Of a DNA stretch of 34,664 bases, positions 1 to 10,003 are shown piece after piece. The notes below the pieces were generated by a model. That model did no database searches and was not told the DNA's origin. It saw only the letters and a list, made by a program, of their open reading frames with translations. The stretch comes from Candidatus Sulfurimonas ponti (GTDB lineage: Bacteria; Campylobacterota; Campylobacteria; Campylobacterales; Sulfurimonadaceae): the NCBI GenBank assembly GCA_014381585.1, contig JACNLH010000161.1:10305-44968 (forward strand). Direction: 5' to 3'. Within the stretch, counting starts at the first letter, position 1; each line of letters starts with the position of its first letter. The translations under genes were made by a program, and so were the position numbers.

Positions 1-329
1 CTTTCTTCATAACCTGCTAAAAGCTGAGTTAATTTTTTATACGCTTTTTCCTCAGTTAAATCTATACTTAAGTATTCTAAGCGTGATGTGAACTTCTCAA
101 ATGCACTTTCATTATAACTTGCATCTTTGAAGTTGTCTATGAATTTTTCTTTTATAAGAGAGCAATACTCTTGTGTGCTTAAGGGTTCACGGGAAACTGC
201 GATTATTCTAGTCTCAGCATCTAAGTGTTCATCCTGACATAGATGGTAAAGAGCAGGAATCAACTTACGAAGAGCCAAATCTCCATGACCGCCAAATATA
301 ATAATATCTTGAGCATTTTCACTATTCAT
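1..329 (-). CDS. zwf: Glucose-6-phosphate 1-dehydrogenase, N-terminal part (3' end lies outside the window)
   Basis: Manual reverse translation from ATG at 329-327: MNSENAQDIIIFGGHGDLALRKLIPALYHLCQDEHLDAETRIIAVSREPL..., a G6PD N-terminal Rossmann motif (FGGxGDLAxRKLxPALY). Open to the window edge; not in the supplied ORF track. Confidence 0.88.
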   Translation of the reverse strand, partial: MNSENAQDIIIFGGHGDLALRKLIPALYHLCQDEHLDAETRIIAVSREPLSTQEYCSLIKEKFIDNFKDASYNESAFEKFTSRLEYLSIDLTEEKAYKKLTQLLAGYEE

Positions 330-490
330 TTTAAAACCTTTTGAATAGTCTGACATATTTTAGTTATTTAGTAATCATTTAACTGCATTATTTTTAATCA
401 AAAATAAATATAAAATTCATATTAATTAATTTAATTATTGTGAATCTCTATCCTTATGATAAAATAGCGATTAAATTAAGGAGTGTCTAT

Positions 491-919
491 ATGAACTGGA
501 AACCGAAAACACCCTATCTCGCAACAGACGGTATAGTCGAGATATATGATGATTCTCAAGTGTTTTTAGGCATAGTTCTCATACAAAGAAAGAACCCTCC
601 TCTTGGCTTAGCTCTTCCCGGCGGATTTGTGGATGTTGGAGAGAGTGTTGAGCATGCTGTGGTTCGAGAGATGAAAGAGGAGATATCTCTTGATGTGCAG
701 ATTACAAAGCTTCTTGGAGTCTACTCAGACCCTGCTCGTGATGAGAGGTTTCATACAGCTTCTGTTGTGTATGTTTGTAAAGCGTATGGAGTTCCGGTTG
801 GAGCAGATGACGCTAAAGAGGCGATGGTGGTTTCATTAGAAGATTTAAAATTAGATACACTTGTGTTTGATCATGCAAATATACTTCAAGACTATCTCAA
901 CACAAAAGCATTTCATTGA
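491..919 (+). CDS. NUDIX hydrolase (ADP-ribose pyrophosphatase-like)
   Basis: NUDIX box GGFVDVGESVEHAVVREMKEEISLDV. The ATG at 491 has an AAGGAG Shine-Dalgarno just upstream, so the longer ORF start at 440 is probably wrong. Confidence 0.9.
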   Translation: MNWKPKTPYLATDGIVEIYDDSQVFLGIVLIQRKNPPLGLALPGGFVDVGESVEHAVVREMKEEISLDVQITKLLGVYSDPARDERFHTASVVYVCKAYGVPVGADDAKEAMVVSLEDLKLDTLVFDHANILQDYLNTKAFH

Positions 920-940
920 CTCTATTAAAAGGATTACATA

Positions 941-1291
941 TTGGTTTACTATATTACAAAGTTGATTATTACAGCGATTCTAATCGTGTTAATATCTGAG
1001 ATAGCAAAAAAAAGCAGTTTAGCCGGTGCATTATTGGCAGCAATCCCACTCGTCTCAATATTGGCTATGACATGGATGTATATAGATACTGATAATACTA
1101 AAAGTGCTATTGAATTTTCAAATAGAATTGTTTGGCTCATCACTCCGTCTATGACACTGTTTATAGTTTTTCCTCTTTTAATAAAAAAAGGCTTGGGCTT
1201 TTATCCAAGTATGATTGTCTCTATTTTAATGACTGTTCTTGCGTATTACAGTGTCATTTTTATTCTTAAGAAATTTGGAATCGAGTTATAG
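941..1291 (+). CDS. Small integral membrane protein, DUF3147-like
   Basis: TTG start with upstream AAAAGGA; about four hydrophobic helices. DUF3147 resemblance is from memory. Confidence 0.75.
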   Translation: MVYYITKLIITAILIVLISEIAKKSSLAGALLAAIPLVSILAMTWMYIDTDNTKSAIEFSNRIVWLITPSMTLFIVFPLLIKKGLGFYPSMIVSILMTVLAYYSVIFILKKFGIEL

Positions 1292-1292
1292 T

Positions 1293-1571
1293 TTGATTGA
1301 CTATGAATTTGAAGAAGACGCTGAACCTACTTGGTTAGTCAAACAAAGAGAAGACTCCCTGCTCGCGGAAAAAGCATTTACCAAAAATGAAAAAACACTT
1401 TATAAAGAAGGCGATCAGCTTGGAAACTTTTTATTTGTGCACTATAACAAATTTAAAAACCGTGCAACTTTTAAATGTCAAGAATGCGGAAGAAAGTTTA
1501 CTTATAATATTTACTCCATAAAAAATAAAAAACGCTGTAAATGGTATAAATTTCATGATAAGAAATTTTGA
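1293..1571 (+). CDS. Small zinc-ribbon-like protein
   Basis: ORF continuing to 1571 with CxxCGRKFTYN motif. TTG at 1293 is one possible start just after the 1289-1291 stop; the tracked TTG at 1239 overlaps the upstream CDS. Confidence 0.5.
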   Translation: MIDYEFEEDAEPTWLVKQREDSLLAEKAFTKNEKTLYKEGDQLGNFLFVHYNKFKNRATFKCQECGRKFTYNIYSIKNKKRCKWYKFHDKKF

Positions 1572-1572
1572 C

Positions 1573-1908
1573 TCACTTAATAATCCATCCGGAAAAACCA
1601 TAGCTCTGCATCACTCTATACATACATTCTTCTATGAAGGGCATGGATTCTCTCATATCATATTTCTGCGTTCCATCAATCATGGACTCTGTCTCTAATG
1701 CATTTACAGTGTCCTCTACAGTTTGAAGCATCTCAAGTAACTCATCGTTGGTATAGATTTCAATATTTTCGTACTGTTTTAGATATTTCATATATAAATT
1801 TTTAATAATTAGCATATAGTACTGTGCCTGCAAACTGACCAATTCCATCCTACAATTATTTGTTTGGACTTCAAGTTGTGCACTTAATTTTTCATCTATA
1901 CTAGGCAT
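1573..1908 (-). CDS. Hypothetical helical protein
   Basis: 111-aa ORF with AAGAGAG upstream of ATG, convergent with the preceding gene; no recognised domain. Confidence 0.6.
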   Translation of the reverse strand: MPSIDEKLSAQLEVQTNNCRMELVSLQAQYYMLIIKNLYMKYLKQYENIEIYTNDELLEMLQTVEDTVNALETESMIDGTQKYDMRESMPFIEECMYRVMQSYGFSGWIIK

Positions 1909-2000
1909 AATTCTCTCTTAAATTTTTTCTCGATTATAGCTTATTCCATATGTATATAAAATAATGCTAAAATAACAAAAATAACAATCAAAGTGCTTTA

Positions 2001-2867
2001 ATGATTATTCGATATTTTCTTTTTTTATTTATAAGTGTACAAATTTTTGCTTTAACGCTTGGCGACAGCTATTATGTTGATTCAAAGAATATTAAACTTC
2101 AAGACATTTTTCCTCAAGCTTCTTATGATATTACACTCTACCAAATCGAGACAAATAGATATACAAAAAAAATTAAATCACGTGAACTTATAGAACTTTT
2201 AAAAGAACATGGTTTTAAAGATATCACCGCTTCCAGCAGGTATGTTCACTTCACCCAAAAAAGCCCTATCGACACATCAAAAATAAAAACAGAGATTATC
2301 AGGTTTTATAAAAGCAAGTATCCCGGTATTGAGATTAAATCTATCATTCTCACTCCCAGAGGCTATATCAAAGAGCTTCCCCAAGAATTTGAAGTGCACC
2401 TGCAAAAAAAAGCCTATCTTAAGAATGACGGCACCCTGAGCATAAAAACCATTGATAAGAAAAAACTTTTTTTTGATTACGTGCTGGATGCACAGTTATA
2501 TATCTACACTGCAAAGAAAAAAATACAAAAAGGGACAAGGCTTTCTCTCATAAACATGAGTAAGAAAAGTGTCCGGCTTGATAGGTTCAAAGCGATGCCC
2601 ATTAACGACACCCACCTAAACACAAGTCAAAGCAAAAGAAAGTTTAAAACTGACACTGTTGTCACGATAAGAGATATTCAAACTCTCAATTTAGTCAAAA
2701 GAGGTTCAAATGTAAACGTTAGCTTTAATGATAAAAACATCAATATATCTTTTTCAGCAAAAGCCTTACAAAATGGAAAACTTAACGATATAATAACAGT
2801 ACAAAAAAGCAATAAAAAAAGACTAAGCGTAAAAGTCGTTGCTAAAAATAAAGTGGAGATTCAATAG
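2001..2867 (+). CDS. flgA: Flagellar basal body P-ring formation protein FlgA
   Basis: Signal peptide plus C-terminal SAF-like region (KKKIQKGTRLSLINMSKK...VKRGSNVNVSFNDKNINISFSAKALQNGKLND). Next to ubiX-coaD-tmk as in C. jejuni. Confidence 0.88.
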   Translation: MIIRYFLFLFISVQIFALTLGDSYYVDSKNIKLQDIFPQASYDITLYQIETNRYTKKIKSRELIELLKEHGFKDITASSRYVHFTQKSPIDTSKIKTEIIRFYKSKYPGIEIKSIILTPRGYIKELPQEFEVHLQKKAYLKNDGTLSIKTIDKKKLFFDYVLDAQLYIYTAKKKIQKGTRLSLINMSKKSVRLDRFKAMPINDTHLNTSQSKRKFKTDTVVTIRDIQTLNLVKRGSNVNVSFNDKNINISFSAKALQNGKLNDIITVQKSNKKRLSVKVVAKNKVEIQ

Positions 2868-3391
2868 TGCTTAAAAAAATTGTTGTTGCAACGAGTGGTG
2901 CTAGTGGAGTAAACCTTGGTTTAAAAACTTTAGAACTACTTCCAGATACGATAGAAAAACATTTTATTATGTCTAAAAATTCTAATATTGTTCTAGCTAA
3001 AGAGATGGGTGTAGTTACACATAAGGATAAAGACATATCTGCGAGTATTGCTTCGGGTTCATTTGGTGTTGATGCCATGATAATTGCACCTTGTAGTATG
3101 AATACGCTTGCTAAAATCGCCTGCGGAATAAGTGACAATCTTGTTACGCGATGCGCTGCAGTGATCATCAAAGAACAAAAAAAACTTATATTAGCTCCAA
3201 GAGAGATGCCTTTTTCAGCCATAGCGCTGGAGAACATGCATAAATTAGCCAGTTTAGGAATCATTATAGCTCCACCGGTTATGGCCTATTATTCTGAGCA
3301 ACAAACACTTGATGAGATGGAAAACTTCATCATTGGAAAATGGTTTGATTTACTTGGCATTGAAAATACTTTATATAAAAGATGGGAATAA
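2867..3391 (+). CDS. ubiX: UbiX family flavin prenyltransferase
   Basis: VVATSGASGVNLGLKTLELLP, MIIAPCSMNTLAKIACGISDNLVTRCAAV, LILAPREMPFSAIALENMHKLASLG. GTG start. Confidence 0.93.
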   Translation: MLKKIVVATSGASGVNLGLKTLELLPDTIEKHFIMSKNSNIVLAKEMGVVTHKDKDISASIASGSFGVDAMIIAPCSMNTLAKIACGISDNLVTRCAAVIIKEQKKLILAPREMPFSAIALENMHKLASLGIIIAPPVMAYYSEQQTLDEMENFIIGKWFDLLGIENTLYKRWE

Positions 3392-3394
3392 AAT

Positions 3395-3889
3395 TTGAAT
3401 AAAAAAATAGCACTCTACCCTGGAACATTTGATCCTATCACAAATGGACATTTTGACATTATCGAACGATCATTAAGCCTTTTTGACGAAGTAATCGTAG
3501 CGGTGGCGATGTCAGAAGATAAAAAACCGATGTTTACACTTGAGCAGAGAATAGAGATGACAAACAAAGCGGTAGCACACTTAAAAAATGTACGTGTTGT
3601 TGGTTTTGACAACCTTACAGTTGAGTTTGCACGCGAGAACAATGCTAGAATTTTAATCCGTGGTCTACGCGCAGTAAGTGACTTTGAATATGAATTACAA
3701 CTGGGTTATTTAAACAACTCTCTTGATGACACCATGGAAACTGTGTATCTAATGCCTAAACTCAATCATGCTTTTGTTAGCTCATCGATTGTAAGAAACC
3801 TTTTAAAATTCAATGGTAAAACATCTCATATCCTCCCAAAAGCAGTACAAGAAACCATAGAGGGTATGACTTCATGTACATTGCGATAG
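3395..3889 (+). CDS. coaD: Pantetheine-phosphate adenylyltransferase
   Basis: ALYPGTFDPITNGHFDIIERS; IRGLRAVSDFEYELQLGYLN; FVSSSIVR. TTG start. Confidence 0.96.
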   Translation: MNKKIALYPGTFDPITNGHFDIIERSLSLFDEVIVAVAMSEDKKPMFTLEQRIEMTNKAVAHLKNVRVVGFDNLTVEFARENNARILIRGLRAVSDFEYELQLGYLNNSLDDTMETVYLMPKLNHAFVSSSIVRNLLKFNGKTSHILPKAVQETIEGMTSCTLR

Positions 3890-4458
3890 AGGGGATTGAT
3901 ACAGCTGGAAAAAGCACGCAAATTGCAAAACTGGCAAAGCACTTTCCTGATGCTATCATAACAAAAGAGCCTGGGGCTACTGAAATTGGAAAAGAGATTA
4001 GAGATATTGTTTTATCTGCTCGCACTAAAAGTAAGAAAGCTGAGTTCTTACTTTTTTTAGCCGATCGCGCTGAACATATGCAAGAAGTAATTCAACCTAA
4101 TTTAGACAAGATGATTATATCAGATAGAAGTGCTGTAAGTGGTGTTGCTTATGCACTTATCCAAGGTGAAGTGAGTAAAGAGGACTTAGTGTCATTAAAT
4201 AACTTTGCAACAGATAATACTTACCCTCGAAAAGTTTTTCTACTACGTCTTACAAAAAAAGAACTTAACTTCAGACTTTCTCAAAAAGATTTAGATGGAA
4301 TTGAACTTCGTGGAAGTGACTATCTTTTAAATATTCAAGATGCGATTATCGAAGCAACTAAGCTCCTAGGATTAGAACTTGTAGAGATAGATGCTACACA
4401 AAGCAGAAATGAAATAACAAAAAACATATTAAACAATATCAAGGATAGTAATGATTAA
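3874..4458 (+). CDS. tmk: Thymidylate kinase
   Basis: MYIAIEGIDTAGKSTQIAKLAKHF P-loop; TKEPGAT; LFLADRAEHM; DRSAVSGVAYA. Overlaps coaD by 16 bp. Confidence 0.95.
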   Translation: MYIAIEGIDTAGKSTQIAKLAKHFPDAIITKEPGATEIGKEIRDIVLSARTKSKKAEFLLFLADRAEHMQEVIQPNLDKMIISDRSAVSGVAYALIQGEVSKEDLVSLNNFATDNTYPRKVFLLRLTKKELNFRLSQKDLDGIELRGSDYLLNIQDAIIEATKLLGLELVEIDATQSRNEITKNILNNIKDSND

Positions 4459-5662
4459 GTCACTCAGAGGAATGAACGATATTTTAAGTGAGGATTATGA
4501 AAGATTCACGTACTTTATAAACACAGCGACAGATGTTGCACAAAAGTATGGTTTTCATTTTATTGAGACTCCCCTTTTAGAAGAAACAGCACTTTTTAAA
4601 CGCTCTGTTGGCGAAAGCAGTGACATTGTTGGAAAAGAAATGTATCAGTTTATTGACAAGGGTGAAAATGATGTTTGTCTTCGCCCTGAGGGAACTGCCG
4701 GTGTTGTTCGTGCTTTTATACAAAAAAAGCTTGATAAAGCTGGCGGACTTCACCGTTATTTTTACCATGGTTCCATGTTTCGTTATGAGAGACCGCAAAA
4801 AGGGAGACTAAGACAATTCCATCAGTTTGGTGTGGAGAGTTTCGGTTCTGAGAGTGTCTATGAAGATGCCAACATGATTATGATGGTGGCTGACATTCTT
4901 GATGCGTGCGGCATCGGTTACAGACTCCAACTCAACTCCCTTGGCGATTCTATGTGTATGCCGACATACAGAGACAATCTGGTGAAGTTTGTAGAGAGAC
5001 GCAAAGATGATGTTTGTGAAGATTGTGTGAGAAGACTCGACACAAATCCTATCCGGGTGCTTGATTGTAAAAATGGAAAATGCCAGGAGATATATGTGAA
5101 TGCTCCAAAACTTATAGACAACCTTTGTGAATCTTGCGACACTGATTTTACAGTGCTTAAAAAGATTTTAGATACAAATGAAATCAAATATGAGATAGAC
5201 ACTAATTTAGTCCGCGGACTTGACTACTACTCAAAAACCGCTTTTGAGTTTGTGAGTGATGACATTGGAAGCCAAAGTGCGATAGCCGGTGGTGGACGTT
5301 ATGACAGACTTGTAGAGTTTTTAGATGGGAAGCCCACCCCTGCTGTCGGTTTTGCTATGGGGATAGAAAGACTCATGGAACTCATTAAAATGCCGGAGCA
5401 AACAAAAGAAGGTTATTATATCGGAGCACTTGATGAGAATGCTGTTGATTTAGTGGTGCAGCTTGCACATAAAAAAAGACGCACTGATAAGGTTACAATT
5501 GACTATAAAGCTAAGAATTTCAAAAACCATATCAAAGGTGCAGATAAAGTAAATGCAAAATATTTTGTGCTTATTGGTTCCAATGAAATACAAAGCGGTG
5601 CTATAGTTATAAAAAATTTAGAAGATAAAACTGAAGACAATATCCCTATAGAGGAATTTTAG
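4451..5662 (+). CDS. hisS: Histidyl-tRNA synthetase
   Basis: RGMNDILSEDYERF; LRPEGTAGVVRAFI; HGSMFRYERPQKGRLRQFHQFGVESFG; VRGLDYYSKTAFEF. Overlaps tmk by 8 bp. Confidence 0.97.
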   Translation: MIKSLRGMNDILSEDYERFTYFINTATDVAQKYGFHFIETPLLEETALFKRSVGESSDIVGKEMYQFIDKGENDVCLRPEGTAGVVRAFIQKKLDKAGGLHRYFYHGSMFRYERPQKGRLRQFHQFGVESFGSESVYEDANMIMMVADILDACGIGYRLQLNSLGDSMCMPTYRDNLVKFVERRKDDVCEDCVRRLDTNPIRVLDCKNGKCQEIYVNAPKLIDNLCESCDTDFTVLKKILDTNEIKYEIDTNLVRGLDYYSKTAFEFVSDDIGSQSAIAGGGRYDRLVEFLDGKPTPAVGFAMGIERLMELIKMPEQTKEGYYIGALDENAVDLVVQLAHKKRRTDKVTIDYKAKNFKNHIKGADKVNAKYFVLIGSNEIQSGAIVIKNLEDKTEDNIPIEEF

Positions 5663-5663
5663 T

Positions 5664-7391
5664 ATGGAAATGCTTCACCAACTTTGGAGTCTGTTTTTAG
5701 ATTTTTTTGAATTTTTTATAATTGCAGCCATATTTGGCTTAGTGCTCCTCTTTATTCATGATAAATATGTGCAACGTAAACATGCCCTACTCATAAACTA
5801 CCCTATTATAGGACGTGGCAGATATCTTCTTGAAGCGCTTCGCGAACCTATGCGCCAATACTTTGCAGAAGAGTCTTTTTACGAATCCAAAGACAAGGTG
5901 GACTGGGTTTATAAGGCTGCAAAAGATGTGCAGAACTATCAATCATTCTCGGTGACACAACCTTTTGAAGGTTCTAGATTTATTATCAAACATGCTACAA
6001 ATGTTTTAAATGAAGATGAAGTGGATGAGGATGTTTCAGTTGTTTTTGGTAAAGACAGAGATATGCCATTCACCTCATTTTCACCGATAATCCGTTCTGC
6101 GATGAGTGATGGAGCCCTAAGTCCTGAAGCAGTGCGCGCATTTTCACTTGCTGGAAAAAATTCAAATTTAACTATAAACACGGGCGAAGGTTCACTGACA
6201 TCAAATCATCTTTTTACACTCAAACCTGATTTAAAAAATGCAAAATACCTCGAAATCATCAAAAGCACTCCATTTGCAGAATTTGCATTTAAACTCGGCG
6301 ACAAAGTGTTTAACCGAAAAATAGCTTTAAAATGGTACAGAACTATTTTACTTCATAAAAGCACACAAAACACATATATCTATGACTCAGATTCTCATGT
6401 GCTTTTTCGTGTTAATTGGCAAGCGGCACTTGAAGATTTTCCAAATGAAGTGCCTTCGAGTATCCCAAATATGATATTTCAGATGAGTTCCGGTCTTTAT
6501 GGTGTTCGTGATGAAAATGGTGAATTCGATGAAGTGAAATATCAAAAAGTTATGAAATTTTGCCGTATGACAGAGATTAAGATTGCTCAGGGTGCAAAAC
6601 AAACCGGTGGAAAACTTGCAGGAAGCAAAGTGACAGCGGATATAGCATATTACCGTGGTGTGACAGAAGGTGAAAATGTATTTTCACCAAATAGATTCCC
6701 CTTTGCTGATTCCACAGAACATCTTCTTGATTTTGTGCAAAGACTTCAAAAATTATCTAAAAAACCGGTTGGATTCAAAATTGTAATCTCTGATGCAGAT
6801 GCAATAGATGAGATGGTTCAAGTGATGCAAAAAAGAAAAGAGCAAGGTCGAAGTTTACCTGACTTTATAACTGTGGATAGCGGTGAAGGTGGAAGTGCCA
6901 CAGCTCCTCTTGAACTTATGGAATCAGTTGGTCTGACTACAAACAATGCACTGTATGTTTTAGACACGATCTTAAAAACTTATAAAATACGTGATGATAT
7001 AAAAATTATAGCAAGCGGTAAAATCTTAACTCCCGATGATGCCATTATCACTATGTGCATGGGTGCAGATGCTATTGGTATAGCTCGTGGATTTATGATG
7101 AGTGGCGGCTGCATACGTGCTAAAATGTGTTCAGGGTTCGGATCACATGTTTGTCCTGTTGGAATGGCTACACAAGATAAGAAAAAAAGAGCTTCATACC
7201 TTGTTGTTAAAGAAGGGATAGAGATAGGAAATTACCATAAGAACCTCATTAAAAGCATGAAAGTGGTTTTATGTGTTATGGGTATCAAAAATATTAAAAA
7301 TTTAAACAAAAGTTTACTTACATTTAGAAATAATAATGGCGAAATATACTTTGATGTAGATCAACACTTTCGTCAAAAACTACACCTTTAG
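5664..7391 (+). CDS. Membrane-anchored FMN-binding glutamate synthase (GltB-like) domain protein
   Basis: GltB FMN-domain motifs (PFTSFSPIIRSAMSDGALSPEAVRAF, FITVDSGEGGSATAPLELMESVGL, GADAIGIARGFMMSGGCIRAKMC...CPVGMATQD); N-terminal TM helix FFEFFIIAAIFGLVLLFIHD. Confidence 0.9.
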   Translation: MEMLHQLWSLFLDFFEFFIIAAIFGLVLLFIHDKYVQRKHALLINYPIIGRGRYLLEALREPMRQYFAEESFYESKDKVDWVYKAAKDVQNYQSFSVTQPFEGSRFIIKHATNVLNEDEVDEDVSVVFGKDRDMPFTSFSPIIRSAMSDGALSPEAVRAFSLAGKNSNLTINTGEGSLTSNHLFTLKPDLKNAKYLEIIKSTPFAEFAFKLGDKVFNRKIALKWYRTILLHKSTQNTYIYDSDSHVLFRVNWQAALEDFPNEVPSSIPNMIFQMSSGLYGVRDENGEFDEVKYQKVMKFCRMTEIKIAQGAKQTGGKLAGSKVTADIAYYRGVTEGENVFSPNRFPFADSTEHLLDFVQRLQKLSKKPVGFKIVISDADAIDEMVQVMQKRKEQGRSLPDFITVDSGEGGSATAPLELMESVGLTTNNALYVLDTILKTYKIRDDIKIIASGKILTPDDAIITMCMGADAIGIARGFMMSGGCIRAKMCSGFGSHVCPVGMATQDKKKRASYLVVKEGIEIGNYHKNLIKSMKVVLCVMGIKNIKNLNKSLLTFRNNNGEIYFDVDQHFRQKLHL

Positions 7392-7399
7392 GATACATA

Positions 7400-9229
7400 A
7401 TGAAAGAATTCGGTCTAAATATATGGGCAAACAATAACTTTGCCGTCAAGAATGCTAAACTTGTTGTGAATCATAAAAGTGAGCCTGCACTGCTTGATAT
7501 CGTGGAGGACATTCGTTCTAGCGGAGTGCGTGGACCTATTTTACTTAGATTTCCACATCTTATTCAGCAACAGATTCAAAGTTTATATGCTAATTTCAGC
7601 AATGCCATTAGAGAAAATAAATACCAGGGTGAATTTCATGCAGTTTTTCCACTCAAGGTCAATCAATTTCCCAATGCTGTCGACGCTATCACAAAAGAAG
7701 GCGGGGTTCATGGTTATGGCCTTGAAGCGGGGAGTAAAGCTGAACTTATTCTGGCAATGGCAAAAACACCAAGCAATGCTCATATAACCGTCAATGGTTT
7801 TAAAGATAAAGAGATGATAACTTTAGGTTTTATTGCCGCACAAAGCGGACATAACATCACTCTGACCATTGAAGGTTTAAACGAGCTTGAGACAATTATA
7901 GAAGTCGCACAAGAATCCTCTTTAAAAACTCCAAATATCGGTATTAGAGTTCGGCTTCATAATGCTGGTAGTGGCACCTGGGCTAAAAGTGCTGGCATGG
8001 ACGCAAAATTCGGTCTCACTTCTACAGAAATCATTGAAGCTGTGCAACTTTTAAAAGATGCGCAGCTTCTTGACAAACTCAGTATGATTCATTTTCATAT
8101 AGGCTCCCAAATGGAGGATATCGCTCCAATTAAAAAAGCACTTCGTGAAGCTGGAAATATTTATGCAGAACTACGGCGTATGGGTGCTAAAGATTTAGAT
8201 AATATAAATATCGGCGGTGGTTTGGCAGTTGAGTATGACCAGCATTCAAGTTCTAAAATAAGAAATTATTCTATAGCCGAGTTTTCAAACTCCGTAGTGT
8301 TTGCCATCAGTGAAATCATGGATGCGAAAAATGTAAAACACCCGAATATTTTCACTGAATCAGGAAGATATGTTGTTGCGTCTCATGCAGTGCTGATCAC
8401 ACCTGTTTTAGAACTGTTTTCACAAGACTACAAAGAAAACTTATTAGGCTTAAAAGAAACAAACCCACCGCTTATAAATGAGCTGTCCTATCTAAATAAA
8501 AGACTAAACCTTTCAAATGCCACAGAGTACCTTCACGATGCACTTGATCATATTGAATCAATTTTCACTCTTTTTGACTTAGGATATATTGATTTGCAAG
8601 ATAGATCCAACGGTGAAATACTCGTACACAACATTATAAAAAAAGCTTTAGCTTTAAAGATTTCCACCCCGACTGATGAACTTGATCAACTCCAAATTAA
8701 AATTCAAGAACGTTACCTTATCAATGCTTCTATTTTTCAAAGTCTTCCTGATTACTGGGGTTTAAATCAACACTTTCCGGTGATGCCGCTTCACCATTTA
8801 GACACTCCTCCGCATCGTGCAGCTGCACTATGGGATATCACTTGTGACAGCGACGGTGAAATCGGTTTTGATCCGCATAAACCGCTTTACCTGCACGATA
8901 TAGACTTAGACAATGAAGATTACTATCTTGGTTTTTTCAATGTTGGAGCGTATCAAGAAACATTGGGAATGAATCACAATTTATTCACCAAGCCCAGTGA
9001 GTATACAATTCATATAAATAATGAAAGCTATAAAATCTCAAACAACAGCGAATCAATGTCTATTTTAGACATATTAAACTCTATCGGTTATTCTAAAGAT
9101 GAAGTTTTAAATAAGCTTGAAAGAGATTTGTTAAAAAGTGACTTTATTACAGAAAAAGAAAAAACAGATACACTTACGAAATTAAAATCATTTTTAGAAC
9201 AAAATGGTTACTTAAGAACTACAAACTAA
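7400..9229 (+). CDS. speA: Biosynthetic arginine decarboxylase
   Basis: FAVFPLKVNQ-like segment (FHAVFPLKVNQFPNAVDAI), GYGLEAGSKAELILAM, IHFHIGSQMEDI, GGGLAVEYDQHSS, HLDTPPHRAALWDITCDSDGEIG-like segment. Confidence 0.95.
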   Translation: MKEFGLNIWANNNFAVKNAKLVVNHKSEPALLDIVEDIRSSGVRGPILLRFPHLIQQQIQSLYANFSNAIRENKYQGEFHAVFPLKVNQFPNAVDAITKEGGVHGYGLEAGSKAELILAMAKTPSNAHITVNGFKDKEMITLGFIAAQSGHNITLTIEGLNELETIIEVAQESSLKTPNIGIRVRLHNAGSGTWAKSAGMDAKFGLTSTEIIEAVQLLKDAQLLDKLSMIHFHIGSQMEDIAPIKKALREAGNIYAELRRMGAKDLDNINIGGGLAVEYDQHSSSKIRNYSIAEFSNSVVFAISEIMDAKNVKHPNIFTESGRYVVASHAVLITPVLELFSQDYKENLLGLKETNPPLINELSYLNKRLNLSNATEYLHDALDHIESIFTLFDLGYIDLQDRSNGEILVHNIIKKALALKISTPTDELDQLQIKIQERYLINASIFQSLPDYWGLNQHFPVMPLHHLDTPPHRAAALWDITCDSDGEIGFDPHKPLYLHDIDLDNEDYYLGFFNVGAYQETLGMNHNLFTKPSEYTIHINNESYKISNNSESMSILDILNSIGYSKDEVLNKLERDLLKSDFITEKEKTDTLTKLKSFLEQNGYLRTTN

Positions 9230-9238
9230 AGGCACAAA

Positions 9239-9940
9239 GTGGGAATTTACAGTGACATCAGAGAAGACTTCGCAAATGCGTATAGGAATGACCCTGCCCT
9301 TAATTCAAAAGTAGATTTCTTATTCAACTACCCAGGTGTTTGGGCTATTGCATGGTACCGTGTAGCCAGCCGGCTACATAATTCTGGGTTTAAACGTTTT
9401 GCACGTATGATTATGGGACTCACCCAAATTTTCACAAACATAGATATTCATCCAGCAGCAAGAATCGGTCAAAGAGTTTTTATAGATCATGGCACCGGTG
9501 TGGTTATCGGCGAGACAGCTATTATCGAAGAAGATGTTGTGATTTATCAGGGTGTGACACTTGGCGGTGTTTCACTAGAACATGGAAAACGTCACCCCAC
9601 TATCAGAAAAGGTGCCGTACTTGGTGCCGGTGCCAAAATTCTTGGAAATATAGTTATCGGTGAATATGCAAAAATCGGTGCAAACTCTGTTGTTGTCAAA
9701 GAGGTTCCGGATTGTTCCACTGCGATTGGAATTCCTGCACATGTTATAGAAAAAGGAAGATGTACAGATCCGTTTATGCACAATATGCTTCCGGATATCA
9801 ACAAAGAGATGTTTGAGTATTTACTTAAACGTGTTGCCATTTTAGAACATGTTTTAGTAGAAGATAACAAGTCTGTTCTTGAAGAAGACTTAGAACTTGA
9901 AAACATCTACGAATCTTTCATTAAAGCGATGAAAAACTAA
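9239..9940 (+). CDS. cysE: Serine O-acetyltransferase
   Basis: Hexapeptide repeats; DIHPAARIGQRVFIDHGTGVVIGETAIIEEDVVIYQGVTLGGVSLEHGKRHPTI. GTG start. Confidence 0.96.
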   Translation: MGIYSDIREDFANAYRNDPALNSKVDFLFNYPGVWAIAWYRVASRLHNSGFKRFARMIMGLTQIFTNIDIHPAARIGQRVFIDHGTGVVIGETAIIEEDVVIYQGVTLGGVSLEHGKRHPTIRKGAVLGAGAKILGNIVIGEYAKIGANSVVVKEVPDCSTAIGIPAHVIEKGRCTDPFMHNMLPDINKEMFEYLLKRVAILEHVLVEDNKSVLEEDLELENIYESFIKAMKN

Positions 9941-10003
9941 GTCTTCCTCTTTTGTCTTTCTCATTCTTCGGATATAATAAATAAACTATTATAGGAATGA
10001 TGA

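Noticed and set aside
4608-4811. Plus-strand ORF inside hisS, and many other 60-105-aa antisense/out-of-frame ORFs (e.g. 949-1143, 4918-5202, 12472-12762, 18937-19251, 31976-32284)
   Set aside because: All lie entirely within strongly recognised genes on another frame or strand and show no recognisable domain.
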